A stretch of 64,000 bases of DNA from Helicoverpa zea (lineage: Eukaryota > Arthropoda > Insecta > Lepidoptera > Noctuidae), in assembly GCF_022581195.2 (NCBI RefSeq), contig NC_061469.1:3782001-3846000 (forward strand). Reading direction: 5' to 3'. A model generated the notes under the pieces. It saw only the letters and a list, made by a program, of their open reading frames with translations. It had not been told where the DNA came from and did no database searches. Made by a program: the position numbers and the translations under genes. Positions 24,241 to 34,889 of the stretch are shown here, in pieces. Numbering within the stretch: the stretch's first letter is position 1; each line of letters opens with the position of its first letter.

Positions 24241-24411
24241 ATTATTGTCGACCGTCGCTATTCAAATGATTGTATCTCCAAGAAATGATGACCTATTTAT
24301 ATGATTTTTTTATCCTGAACTAGTGGGTATATAAAAAAACTAAACAATTTTTTTTGGATTTTTATGAATTCTAGAAATACCCTCTTATCATTACTTTTGG
24401 ATCACCCCTCG
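23844..24411. mobile_element. Internally deleted mariner element
   Basis: TIRs of about 27 bp beginning CGAGGGGTGATCCAAAAGTA lie at both ends, flanked by TA at 23842-23843 and 24412-24413. At 568 bp it is far shorter than an autonomous mariner (about 1.3 kb). The interior retains only the C-terminal part of the transposase on the minus strand. It sits a few bases beyond the Helitron end. Confidence 0.85.
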
Positions 24412-24448
24412 TACGTAGGTAAGATTTCTAAATCTATTTTCATCGAAG

Positions 24449-24648
24449 TCAAACCAGACTTGTACCTGACTTCTGAATCGGGTCACGTGTTGGAGATCAG
24501 ACCTCAAATCTCGGTTGATCCTACCAACGTTACGCATGATAGCGTGTATGACATGAGAATCGTGCCAGGATTTCTGATACATAGAATTATTGGAAATACG
24601 TCCTATTCCTGGAAATTCCTTGTAACAATATTTAAGAAGAGAAAATAA
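24449..24648 (+). CDS. Possible terminal exon, unrecognised
   Basis: An open frame with gene-like composition follows a weak acceptor (attttcatcgaag) in phase 1 and ends TAA at 24646-24648. It encodes about 66 residues, beginning KPDLYLTSESGHV, with a potential N-glycosylation site NVTHD and a basic end KKRK. The upstream side is occupied by the mariner, which would then have landed just inside the preceding intron. The minus strand is also open here (24391-24582), which weakens the case. No homologue recognised. Confidence 0.25.
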
Positions 24649-24789
24649 ACTTTTGTGTCAAAGCTCACATTTCCAATTGGGTAGGTCGTTCCTTGTGTGA
24701 ATAACTAAATGCCTAAATACTCAAAACGAAAGTCGCACACTAAAGTAGTAACACTATTTATAAATCAAGTATGGCTGAAGCTTTTAAAC

Positions 24790-24905
24790 TGAAAGTAAAA
24801 AGGGAGGTAGTTTAGATCCAGGAGAAGTACATAGGACAGGATAGTTTTTGTCACTATCCGGCTACGGGAAGCAGTTATCTCGAGACGCCGCGGGCGGAAG
24901 ATTGT
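24790..24905 (+). mobile_element. Helitron-like relic
   Basis: Contains acataggacaggatagttttt and ends gccgcgggcggaag, matching the last part of the Helitron at 23617-23836. Diverged. Confidence 0.45.
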
Positions 24906-25120
24906 AAATATAAAATTCTTAAGAGGGAAAAATTGAGAAACTTCAGTTTCTTATTTCTCAAAGACAGACTCACTAAGCAGTGTTTCCTAAGTGGGATAGC
25001 TAAAAGACACTTTAATCTTTTTAAAGTTGAGCAAACTGTCGTTGCTTTTGAGCCACATATGAGGCAAACATTACCGAAATATATTAGGATGCTTGAAAAG
25101 TCCAAAGTTTCTTAAGCTTT

Positions 25121-25695
25121 GGTTTCCTAGGAAAGCGGTGCCGTCATATAGCGGCCGTAATACAGCGGTGAAAGACGTCACCAGAACGTTGTCTATGTAA
25201 ACAAAATGGGGCGGTTTCCTAGAGAGCGGTAACTGACACCGTAACTACAAAAAGCGGTGCCGCCATTTGCATGACGGCCGTCTTGACGGTGTCAGATAGT
25301 TTGGTGAACGTTTTATTGAAAGCGGTGAAGCTTTTTTAATACGTATTTGTGTTTTTTTTTTCGGAACAACGTCAAAAATTAGTTACAACTCTTAGAGCAG
25401 CGAGGACGACGAAATTTTAATAGATTTCGTTCGTAACCACGAAGCAATGGAAGCAATATATAATATAAAAAATAAAGATTATAGAAAAAGTCAACTAAAA
25501 CAGAATTGGTGTCGTGAAATTTGAGAAATATTAAATAAAACAGGTTAGTAAGTATGATACAACTAACAAAAAGTTTATGACGGTGTGTTAAAACGGCCGT
25601 GGAACTTTCCGCATGTCATCACGTAAAGACGACCGTCTATTTGCGTCCGTAATGTGACGGCCGCTATATGACGGCACCGCTTTCCTAGGAAACCC
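25121..25695. mobile_element. 575-bp TIR element with 38-bp perfect ends
   Basis: The first 38 bp (starting GGTTTCCTAGGAAAGCGG) are perfectly repeated inverted at the right end. AAGCTTT occurs immediately outside both ends (25114-25120 and 25696-25702), a candidate 7-bp target duplication, although AAGCTT is itself palindromic. Additional agcggtg and gacggtgtca subrepeats lie just inside. The interior carries a MADF-like coding remnant, suggesting an internally deleted derivative of a larger transposon. Confidence 0.75.
25399..25551 (+). pseudogene. MADF/Myb-SANT-like domain remnant
   Basis: The frame from 25399 reads SEDDEILIDFVRNHEAM, then NKDYRKSQLKQNWCREI, a TGA stop, then EIL. The order of an acidic start, LIxFVRNH, a DY(R/K) block, then NWCREI.EI is the signature of MADF/Myb-SANT-like DNA-binding domains, which are encoded as accessory proteins by PIF/Harbinger and related transposons and also occur in host regulators. 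A stop precedes it, a stop replaces the usual tryptophan, and the gene is otherwise deleted. Confidence 0.55.
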
Positions 25696-25737
25696 AAGCT
25701 TTAGTACTTATTCCTTTTTACATGAGTAAGGGGCCCC

Positions 25738-26070
25738 GCATACTGTAGTCTAAACTGTCGGCCGAGAGATAGCCCGGTATTTGATATTTTAAATATACAA
25801 CATGAATCCAATCTTTTAGATGGTTTAATACCGAGCGATATGATGTCCTCCTAGCCGATTACCTATCGGCTACGGCGGCTGTTCTCATGTAAGAAGATTA
25901 GCCAACTGCGCAGGACATATTACAGTGCACAAGCATTTACGCAGACACAGGTGCACTCACTATTCCTTTACTCTCATAGCCCGATGGGACGGCAATCCGA
26001 CACGATCCGAGTCCCCAAGCGGTATACGAGCCTGATTAAGCTGTAGGCCGACTAAAAGTTTGCACTGTGC
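25738..26070. mobile_element. MITE family G copy split by SINE-2
   Basis: The left end (tgtagtctaaactgtcggcc) and the right end (gccgactaaaagtttgcactgtgc) are separated by a SINE-2 fragment at 25839-26012, so the SINE is younger. Confidence 0.55.
25839..26012 (-). repeat. SINE-2, 5'-truncated copy
   Basis: On the minus strand it matches the 3' half of 62325-62692: ccgatgggacggcaat complement, the gtgcacctgtgtctgcg block, atgtcctgcgcagttggc, and the gataatcggctaggaggaca end. Confidence 0.75.
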
Positions 26071-28320
26071 AGAGGCTTTATATTCAAGTTAGGTTAGGAT
26101 CGATGACATTTTACAAGAAAAACAAGTCAAATAATATGGACGAAGGAAAACTTTAATTCTAAGAAAATACACCTACCCTTTATTATTATTAGCAAAAAGA
26201 AAAGTTTTTCAAAACTGGCGATGTCTAGCTAAAGATAATATTTTCTTTTCACAATTCAATAGCAAGTTTCTGTAGCTACTCTTCAGAATTGTCTTTGACC
26301 TTTGAACTTTTCTGAGTTATTTGCTGAACTCGGCAAAATAATGTTTTTGTTGTTGTTAAGTATGTGTGAATTTATGGAACCATTCCAGATTTTAAATGTA
26401 AGTATGACAAATAAATTAAGTATCACTTGAATATAACATAAGTTTACTGTAAAATATGTAGAATGATTTACATAAATTCATCCCACATTTTAAAGCACAC
26501 GCTGTCATCTAAAAATATTTTTTGCGGAGCAACTCACGATATGGTCTGACGATATAAACACTACTATACTTTTTTATTAATAGGTAGACACTCTATATCA
26601 AGTAGACCATTAAAATACCAAAACAAATGAATAAAGAACAAAACCAAACAAAACACGATCACTCGAACAGCTAGTAAGTAACTATTCACATCATTACAAT
26701 CCACATACACCAACAGAAATTCATTCTACTCAAACTGTTTACCAAATTAGATGCACTCTACAAACTGCAGCTGGTTCTATTTGCGCTTCGTTCAATCAGA
26801 CGCTCGATTAACTAGATCAGGTTTTATATGGACTATTCTACTTTAACTACTTAGTAAGAGTTCTTTTGAACGACCTTGAATAAAAGTGGGAAAAGGTGGT
26901 GCGAAGTTCAGACTTATTTGTTTAAATTAATGAAGGACGATATACGGGACAACGTCGAAGAGCTGCTTTCAGTCTTTTAGCCATTGGGATACCATTATAT
27001 TCACTAGGACCTAGCCAGCTCACTGGGTTTAACCGAGCCATGTTTCTTGTAGAGCCCCGTGTTTTCCAAGGCAACTGTCATCATCGTCCGCATAGCCACA
27101 ACCACTGCCTGACAAAGGCCCCTCCCAAGGTAGGAGGATTTGTCCATACTCACCGTGCTGGGCCTACACGCTAGAGAGCGCAGTGTGGGATTTTTTTTAG
27201 CTTCGGAGATGCTGCTGCTTAAGTTAAAGCAAAGCATTTAATATCCCATTTGGTACTCTGTGGTAGCTATAAATCTTTCAAATTATTCTGAAAATCATGA
27301 ACAGCAATGGTGTTCTAACGTATTATCATTTCTTTTGATGTGGGCGTGTGTTTAAGTGCTCTCAAACGACGTAGATGAAAACAAACTTTGTTTTGGAGGA
27401 AATCAAGGGAATTCACGTTTTGGAGCCTATGTATTAGGTAATTCTGAGAAGTTAAGTATTTCATATTTCTACACGTGTAACTTGTTGTTTGTTTACAAAT
27501 ATTTATGACAGACGAGTCTTTTGCTGCCATTTATTTTTCGCCAGATCTGACTGATCTGATCACCACATATCGATACTCACTTTCTTTCATTAATTACGCT
27601 CACATTAGTGGGGATATGAGTAAATCGGTAAGGGAGGTCAGATCCTGCCATATTTCTACAACTGTTCCTGTTTCTACTATTGCGGTAACTGTTTCGAACA
27701 TTTAGCACCCCTGATAGGCAGAAGCCTTTAAACACACCTATCAATTATATTCTCAACTCTTTAGATTCACTCTTCTCACTACATTAGCATTTAAATTCAA
27801 TTTAAAAACGTATTCACTTTCTCGTATTGTCTAAATGGCCATTTTTCTCGGATTTATTACAATCCTTCTAACGTAGGAGTAATCCCTGAATCGTATTTAC
27901 GTAGTAATTTACTGGGCTGTACGGTTTTACAGCCCCATTGCTAGGCAACAGCATTTCATTAGGGACACACACTTGCAAGGTCGTGGGATATATAAATCCT
28001 TTAGCTACACGAATTGACTTGTATGACGTGTGTAGGGGAATAACCTGTTTCTTATGAACCTGTCCTGCACCTATCTTGGATACTAATGACTGAGTGAAGG
28101 TAAAGGAAAATATTTTCAAGAAACTTGGAAATAGAATGGTGAGGAACGCTCATTCCTTCTGTGAATGAGTAGAGGCGATAGTGATATAATACCTACTACA
28201 AAAATATTTCTCCAATGAAGTAATTCTTGTATGAGAGCTCGATAAGCTTTGTGAGAGGTTTCCCTTAGCTTATTTTTTGCTGCCCTTTATTTACCTACGC
28301 TATTCTTTGGTACACAAACA
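26071..28320. other. Intergenic, mostly unrecognised
   Basis: AT-rich. A block at about 27055-27180 (gacaaaggcccctcccaagg, actcaccgtgctgggc) resembles RTE-type LINE tail sequence. Open frames at 27004-27237, 27505-27705 and 27868-28119 show no domain or secretion signature and are not called. Confidence 0.35.
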
Positions 28321-28321
28321 G

Positions 28322-28424
28322 ACATGTGCAGGAAGCCGGCTCTTTGTCGTAAGATCTTTGTCTCGTTTCCGATGCTCCACTAGACTTGCCCTCGTAGGAG
28401 TTTCAGAGAAACAACTGAATATAG
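28322..28424 (+). CDS. Possible microexon pair, unrecognised gene
   Basis: Two tiny exons are bounded by good splice signals. 28322-28348 (27 nt) has acceptor ctttggtacacaaacag and donor gtaaga. 28407-28424 (18 nt) has acceptor ggagtttcag and donor gtaagt. Both are symmetric phase 1-1 and the 58-nt gap between them is a short but possible intron. They would encode MCRKPALC and KQLNI. The style matches gene B's minute phase-1 exons, but no signal-peptide exon or terminal exon was found, so chance remains likely. Confidence 0.22.
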
Positions 28425-28429
28425 GTAAG

Positions 28430-28845
28430 TTTATAAGTGATATTTTGTTCTTGTACATTATATAGAGTTAGATATACGCAGCCTGTAGGAACTACTTCAC
28501 ACATCAGTATAAATGAGCTATGTAGTTGTGCATATAAACCACGATATAAACACTTAAATTTTTATAGGACCTCATTAGCAGAATTTCTGTAAATTACAAG
28601 AAATAAACAAACAAGAAAAAGATTTCTTTCTCTTCTAGAAGACTTTCGAAAGTCCAAGCTTTGAAATATTCAAACCAAACTGACCTAGTCAACAAACATA
28701 CAAAACCATTCATACGACACTATAAACTTCAAAAAACGGACCACTCATGTTCTCAAAACCGAAAAAATGGCTTCCACCGACTCCGACAACGGCAGTTTTA
28801 AAATCTTTTTATTGTCTCTCTAAAATATTATATACAAGCTGTACT
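28430..28845. other. Intergenic, nothing recognised
   Basis: AT-rich, no supported feature. Confidence 0.4.
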
Positions 28846-28849
28846 CTGC

Positions 28850-29040
28850 GGTCTCACTTGCGTACTTAGAGAACTACTTTCCAAAAAAATATCCTTTCCT
28901 AAGATGTATGTATGTAATAGGCTTATGTAATTTTCCAAGTGCTATTACTTGCGTACAAATTTTTAATTCAATTGGTTCAGTAATTTTGGCGTGAAAGCCG
29001 GACAGGCAGACAGCGTTGCTTTTTGCATTATATTTAAGTA
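28850..29040 (-). mobile_element. Diverged Helitron-like fragment
   Basis: Contains attcaattggttcagtaattt, ggcgtgaaagccggacaggc and agacagcgttgcttt, the usual order of the Helitron-associated repeat in reverse orientation. Confidence 0.45.
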
Positions 29041-29061
29041 ATATGTATACTAATACGACTG

Positions 29062-29175
29062 GCAGGAGCTGGATGCGAGAAGCCGAAAATCGATCTCAGT
29101 GGCGTGCACTTGGAGAGGCCTATGTCCAGCAGTGGACTGCGATAGGCTGATGATGTGATGTGTGTGATGTGTATA
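29062..29175 (+). repeat. RTE-type LINE 3' tail
   Basis: gatctcagtggcgtgcactt through gtggactgcgataggctg, ending in an imperfect (atgtgtg)n. Same family as 17733-17818 in the opposite orientation. Confidence 0.7.
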
Positions 29176-29448
29176 CTAATAAATAATATGTATCTATAAT
29201 AATATGTGTACCTAAAATAGATTGGTCCATTAGTTTCCCAGTGCGCAGAGGGACTTGTCATACTTACCTACCTTAAAAAAAACATCCACATTAATATCAC
29301 AGAATACATGATAAATCAAACAAAATAAATGACTACTACACTCTACTACTTTTTCTAAAAAAACTAATCTGCTACCTACTCCCCACTTATCCACTAATAC
29401 CTACTGAGAAAATACCTATCTTGTTTATATAAATCACTCACTGGTAAC
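29176..29448. other. Intergenic, nothing recognised
   Basis: AT-rich sequence up to the LINE insertion site. Confidence 0.4.
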
Positions 29449-29457
29449 AAACAAGTT

Positions 29458-32095
29458 TAGTTTTTAGAAACTCCACTTTGATCCGATAGCCCCAATGGAG
29501 CACACCCACTTCCCTCATCTAACGACGCGTCAACCTGACGTTCTTGACATAGCTCTACTCAAGAACATTAACCTCAGGCTGAAGCAAATCGAAACCATCC
29601 ACGAGCTTACTTCAGACCACAGGCCAGTATTAGTACACCTAGAGTCTCGAACGGGCCAAGACCCGGACGCTCCAACTCCTACCAGGGTGGTAACTGACTG
29701 GAAGAAAGTAAGCGAAAAGCTGGAATCTACCACGTCACCCCACCTGGATAAAATCCCCGATAATATTAGCTCAGTCGCGGACACGACGATCGCAATCGAC
29801 TCGCTAACAGAGCACGTGCAATCCATAATTGAGGATTGCTCACGAGAAGTCCCAGAGTTGAGTGATCAACGATGGAAACTGCCCGTCGACGTACGTGAAT
29901 TGTTAACCGAGAAGAATGCAGCCACACGTGCCTACAGCGCCTTTCCCTGCGAGGAGAACAAAACCCACATGCGTAGATTGCAGCGTGCTGTCAAGACACG
30001 CATGGCGGAGTTACGTTCGAGCCGCTGGGACAAGACGTTGAGCGAACTTGAGCCTAATCACCTCGCCTTTTGGCAACTCCAAAGGAAGTTACGTTCCGTC
30101 GAGGACTATAACATTCCTCCCATCACCAGACCCGACAAAAGCATCGCCTTCGAAGATGCCGAGAAAGCGGAATGCCTAGCCAACAGCCTAGAGTCCCAAT
30201 GCTCTCCCAGCTCACAACCCTTCGACCAGCGCCACCTCGAAAAGGTGAACGCAGAGGTCGAACGTAGAGCAGCCCTCCCACCCATTGATGACCCAGATGA
30301 CCCCCTACCCCCCGTCACTGTAGACGAGGTAGAGGACATCATCAAAAACCTTCAGCCGAGGAAAGCTCCCGGCAGGGACGGAATCACGAACAAAGTCATC
30401 AAACTTCTCCCCGCCCAAATGATTGTTCTATTGGTAGCCATCTTCAATGGCGCCTTGAACAATAACATCTTTCCCCAAGCCTGGAAAGAAGCCACAGTCA
30501 TCGGCATACCCAAACCAGGCAAACCTAAATCGGAGCCTTCGAGCTACAGACCGATCAGCCTCCTCACCTCTCTCGGCAAAATCTATGAGAGACTTATTCA
30601 TAAGCGTCTCAAAGATTATGTCGAGAGAAAGAGCCTCATTCCTAACGAGCAGTTTGGATTTAGAAACCAACACTCGTGTGTCCACCAAGTGCACCGTATC
30701 GTTGAGGACGTAAGCGTTGGGTTCCAACGTAAACTCCCAACGGGGGTGCTCTTCTTTGACATAGCGAAAGCCTTCGACAAGGTCTGGCACAATGGCTTAA
30801 TATATAAGCTATACCAACTAGGAGTGCCGGATCGTCTCGTACTCATCCTGCGAGACTTCCTGTCGAACCGCACCTTTCGTTACCGCATCGGCAAGTCACT
30901 ATCTGACCCACACCCGATCACAGCGGGAGTCCCTCAGGGCTCTGTCATCTCCCCACTCGCCTTCTCGCTGTACACGAGCGATATTCCCAAGTCCCAAAAA
31001 GTTAAACTCGCACTCTTCGCTGATGACACGGCCATATACTATACAGGCCGTGACATTAAAACCATCACCCGAACCCTCCAGGAGGCAGTCAACAACTTAG
31101 CTGACTGGTTCAGGAAGTGGAGAATCGAAGTGAACCCGGACAAAAGCCAGGCGGTACTGTTCAGTAGACCACGCCACAAGCCTGGCACTCCCCCCCCTGT
31201 CACCATGAACGGCAAGCCCATTCCTTGGAAAGAGCAAGCCAAATATCTAGGAGTAATCCTAGATAAACATCTCACGTTCGCTCCACACATCAAAGCGGCC
31301 CGCGGCAGAGCCGCCTTCGCTATGAGCCGCCTTTACTTCCTGACCAATGCGTCAAGTAAGTTAGCTCTTAAAGCTAAACTGCGCCTTTACACAGGTGTGA
31401 TCCGTCCCATCATGACGTATGCGGGAGCCATCTTTGCCCACGCAAAACCCCGCTTCATCCACAGAATGCAGACCCTGCAGAACAAGTATTTCCGTAGAAT
31501 AACCGGAGCGCCCTTCTACGTTCGTAACGAAATGTTACACGTCGATCTTAAAGTGCCTACCGTGGCGCAATTTCTCAAACGCCTCACCAAGCGTCACTTC
31601 GACGGTGCAGTCAAGCACCGCAATCCACTGATCGTATCGGCCGTCCAATACGAACCTTCGCGGATGAGTAAACTCCGCCGGCCAAGACACACCCTGACCC
31701 TTCCTGACGACCCCATCACAGTGCTCCAAGAGAGCCGTAGGGACACTAGCACTCTCAGGAAACACAGACACATCCGGAAACTTCCGAAACCTCGCCGCCG
31801 AGGTACGCGTACGCGTAGAAAGTCAAACTCCCCCCCCCGACCCTTGCTTAGCCAGCCCGCGTAGCTGAGCGTTAAAGTTAAAACGCCCCTTAAACATGAT
31901 CCAGCCTGTCCCTTTGCTGTAGTCAGCGACGCCCTAAGCCGAGGCTCGTACCCCACAGGGGGTGCCCTTAGCGCAGTCGCTTAGTTTATAAGCTTTTTTG
32001 CCCCTGGCTGGAGGCCTTAAACTCTAGGCATCCACAGGGATTTGTCCGGTTAAGCAGTAAACAGCCTCCTAGGCTGAACTGCGAGATGCCATTCA

Positions 32096-32126
<31 letters not shown>
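29458..32126 (+). mobile_element. Jockey-clade non-LTR retrotransposon, 5' truncated
   Basis: A 2.7-kb GC-richer insertion in AT-rich DNA. It comprises the 3' part of the endonuclease-reverse transcriptase ORF, a 3' UTR (31865-32095) ending with a ggctgaactgcgagatgcc block, and a pure poly(A) of about 30 bp. AAACAAGTT flanks it at 29449-29457 and at the end of the poly(A) (to 32133), a candidate target duplication partly merged with the A tail. A second insertion from the same family, only 118 bp long, is at 35270-35387. The open ORF and the long clean A tail argue for recent insertion. Lacking its 5' end and promoter, the copy is dead on arrival. Confidence 0.85.
29468..31864 (+). CDS. Jockey LINE endonuclease/reverse transcriptase, N-terminally truncated
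   Basis: The frame is open from 29468; the ATG at 29495 is internal to the endonuclease homology, because codons before it still match (FDPIAP). The copy therefore begins inside the domain. Counting from that ATG: the end of the AP-endonuclease domain with SDHRPVLVHL (about residues 40-49); a linker; then a reverse transcriptase with YRPISLL (about 351), FGFRNQHS (388), motif A FFDIAKAFDKVW (420, catalytic Asp about 422), motif B GVPQGSVISPLAF (478), motif C FADD (508-511) and YLGVILDKHL. The C-terminal region follows the usual Jockey pattern (RITGAPFYVRN, then LKVPTVAQFL), ending with an Arg/Pro-rich tail at TAG 31862-31864. Product 789 residues from the ATG, no internal stop. The missing endonuclease catalytic residues make it non-autonomous. 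Confidence 0.9.
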   Translation, partial: KLHFDPIAPMEHTHFPHLTTRQPDVLDIALLKNINLRLKQIETIHELTSDHRPVLVHLESRTGQDPDAPTPTRVVTDWKKVSEKLESTTSPHLDKIPDNISSVADTTIAIDSLTEHVQSIIEDCSREVPELSDQRWKLPVDVRELLTEKNAATRAYSAFPCEENKTHMRRLQRAVKTRMAELRSSRWDKTLSELEPNHLAFWQLQRKLRSVEDYNIPPITRPDKSIAFEDAEKAECLANSLESQCSPSSQPFDQRHLEKVNAEVERRAALPPIDDPDDPLPPVTVDEVEDIIKNLQPRKAPGRDGITNKVIKLLPAQMIVLLVAIFNGALNNNIFPQAWKEATVIGIPKPGKPKSEPSSYRPISLLTSLGKIYERLIHKRLKDYVERKSLIPNEQFGFRNQHSCVHQVHRIVEDVSVGFQRKLPTGVLFFDIAKAFDKVWHNGLIYKLYQLGVPDRLVLILRDFLSNRTFRYRIGKSLSDPHPITAGVPQGSVISPLAFSLYTSDIPKSQKVKLALFADDTAIYYTGRDIKTITRTLQEAVNNLADWFRKWRIEVNPDKSQAVLFSRPRHKPGTPPPVTMNGKPIPWKEQAKYLGVILDKHLTFAPHIKAARGRAAFAMSRLYFLTNASSKLALKAKLRLYTGVIRPIMTYAGAIFAHAKPRFIHRMQTLQNKYFRRITGAPFYVRNEMLHVDLKVPTVAQFLKRLTKRHFDGAVKHRNPLIVSAVQYEPSRMSKLRRPRHTLTLPDDPITVLQESRRDTSTLRKHRHIRKLPKPRRRGTRTRRKSNSPPRPLLSQPA

Positions 32127-32128
<2 letters not shown>

Positions 32129-32133
32129 AAGTT

Positions 32134-32652
32134 CTAGAAAGTCAGTCCCACAGTAACAGCAAAAATAAGTCCTAACATTTTCAAAGGAAAATTCCATCCC
32201 AATTTGTCGACCAACCATTAAATATATTTACTAACCTCTTGACAGTAGATTCCTGCCAATCATAAGTGCCAAAATAATGATTATTATATACCAGAAAAAT
32301 AATACCTGTAAGAAAATATTGGTAGAACATTAATTCTAATAAGTTTGGGGAACAAATGTTTTGGGAACATAATAGGCAGGTTCGAGTGTAAGAGAAAACA
32401 GTGAACAAGGCTATTATTGTACAAGATATGGGCGTGACTTGAATATCATCAGAATATGTTTATATTGTTTTTTTTCTAGTTGCTGTCGGTGATTTCGTCT
32501 GTGTGGGTAATATAATTGCATTACTACAGGTGTATTCCTTCTTTCTTACGCAATCAATTATTCCATCATTTCAGGTAACTAAGATCATAACATAAAAATT
32601 CTTGTAAATATATAAAACAATTTAAGAATCAATTACTTCTTGATATAACAAA
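32134..32652. other. Intergenic, nothing recognised
   Basis: AT-rich, no supported feature. Confidence 0.4.
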
Positions 32653-32654
32653 GA

Positions 32655-32849
32655 GATAATCTTTACTTTTATTCTAAAAGCAAAAGTATCTCTGTCTGTC
32701 GCGCTCGCACGCCAAAACTATTCAACAGATTTAAATGATATTTGGTACATAGATAGCCTAAGGCCCGAGAAAGGACATAATGCTGGTTTAATCTGAGGGC
32801 GAAAAGTAGTTTTCTAGAAAGGCGGATGGAACCGCAGATACCAGCTAGT
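32655..32849 (+). mobile_element. Helitron-like element (Lep1-type)
   Basis: Carries gtatctctgtctgtcgcg, then a tttggtacatagatagcct block, and ends accgcagataccagctagt. Same order of landmarks as 23617-23836, more diverged. Confidence 0.6.
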
Positions 32850-33111
32850 TGTCTACGATAACATAGAAAATTAATTAAAAATACTTAAGTAAACAAAAAT
32901 ATGTTAACAACAAAATATCAAATTATTTTTTCCCAAATTAAAATATCCCTAAGCTCTTCTAGCTCTCAAACATGTTTAATACAAGCAAGAAATTCTGTTC
33001 ACGAAACTGCCTATAATAAGTTTTGATAAAGTTACCAAGAAAATGTAAAAATAGATTGTTGATGGGTCTGGAATCTACAATATCCAACACTAATTAATTT
33101 TGGCAGGTTAC
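32850..33111. other. Intergenic, nothing recognised
   Basis: AT-rich, no supported feature. Confidence 0.35.
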
Positions 33112-33305
33112 GCAAAGGCACACGGCTAACTTTTAGTCGGCCTATAGTTTGTATGGGCTCATAAATCAGTATGATTATGAATGGTAGTACGCACATTGCA
33201 AAGATCAGGTAGGTACAGAGCCGGTATCAGAACGACTGAAAACTTTAGATTGGAATGAAAAATTTATAAAAAAATTTACAACTATCGGCCGACTGTTTCG
33301 TCATC
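33112..33305. mobile_element. MITE family G copy
   Basis: Starts near gcacacggctaacttttagtcgg and ends tatcggccgactgtttcg, with the ggctcataaatcagtatgat and acgcacattgcaaagatca blocks in between, as in 18602-18818. Confidence 0.6.
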
Positions 33306-34885
33306 AGTATACCTTCGGGTACTTTTCCAGAGAATTTTGGAATAAATAAAGTGTTTGAAGTGGCCGAATTATATCATCATTTCATTAAGCAAGTGTTGTT
33401 CAAGAAAACTTATTACTACTCCCTTTGATAGTAGGCAATGAAGTCCTCTTGGTAGCAATTTTGAGGTGCTTGGTAATTTAAGCAATTTTATCTTTATTAG
33501 GTCTATTTATCATTAAAATACCTATCATCAACAATTTTGACACCTATAAGTATATTTTTCCTAACCCTTTTTTTAATAACTGACAGATGTGTTGTCATAC
33601 ATTATATCAACTTTACGTAAATACTTTTTTTGAATACTGTTCTTCACGACAAAGCTTTGAATGAAAATGCATACCTACTGCAGAAAGGACAATGGGCACT
33701 TTGTATGGGATTTGGTACCCGCTCCAACAGTAACGTATGATATATCATTAGAAAGGTATTTACGTGAACAATAATAAAAACTATGGGGCTTGCCTCAATT
33801 AGCTGTCCGATCCAAGTAACGATAAAAATTAAATCGACATAGAAACAAGTATGTCATCCATATATGCAAATTCATTAAGAGGCATATGTCGTCAGTATAA
33901 TAATTTTAAACTCAGTTAATAGACATCTTAAATTGTTTGAGATACACTCTATTATAATCTGAAGGTTGTAATAGTCTATGGAGTCATACTACGGAAACAC
34001 AATCGTCATCTGATTTGACAAAAGTTCAAAACATTTCTGAAAACACAAATAATCATTTTAGTTACATACTATCTTTAAACATACTGGCTTCCATGTACCT
34101 ACACATTATATGAAATAAAAAAAAAAACCTGTTATTAAAACACGATAATCATTAAACATTAATTGATTGTAAATACTGAAAGACTTTCATCAAATACATA
34201 AGCTATATTCTGCGTGAACTGCAAAGGTTTGCACACAGACTTTTTTTAAAACAGTGGGCAGGCAAACATTCTAAGAAGGCCAAATTCTTGTTTTTTTGTT
34301 ACTTTACCAGTTTTTATTCAATACAGTTGGATTTAAGAACTACATCTACGTTGATGATTAATGAACATTACACATTCTATTAGTCGATGTCACGCGAAAT
34401 GGACAAGGAATTGGGACTAGTCGTCATAGTAAACATTTTTTGGCTTGCCAAGACCTACGCAATGGTACTAGAATCAACACTGTTGGACAGGGTACCAAAA
34501 CGCCCATCGTCCTTTCTAAAACATCGAAGGAGGCCGTTTAAAAAAGAAACATGTACTTGTAAGTAAAAGTAACAGCATTTCTCAATGAACCCTTTTAACC
34601 ATTTTACACGAAACACTCAGATTTTTCAAAAAAAAAAAAATTCTCTTCTAAAATTATAATACCCTTTCAAAGGTAAGCTTGCTTGCGCGTCGGGACTACG
34701 TTTTGTGATTTACTGTCATCTTGACAAGTTAAGGGCATCATTAATCATAGGGTTAAGGGCCCATTGTTTGTGGAGCATCTACACACACATAGGTATACTT
34801 ATTCCCTATACACGAAACCTCAGACACATCTTTGGCCCTTAGACCGCAATGTTTCATAAATCACAGCCTTATTACCTCAAAATTA
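33306..34885. other. Intergenic, nothing recognised
   Basis: AT-rich. No gene, terminal repeat or recognised repeat family. Confidence 0.4.
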
Positions 34886-34889
34886 TGTA

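Noticed and set aside
24933..25115. 60-codon plus-strand frame before the 575-bp TIR element
   Set aside because: The minus strand is equally open, there is no promoter or splice context, and no motif is recognised.
27868..28119. 83-codon minus-strand frame
   Set aside because: Resembles repeat-derived text (LINE-tail-like blocks) more than a gene; no signal peptide or splice partner.
29530..31956. Several minus-strand and other-frame ORFs over the LINE
   Set aside because: Shadows of the 789-codon reverse transcriptase frame in GC-richer sequence.
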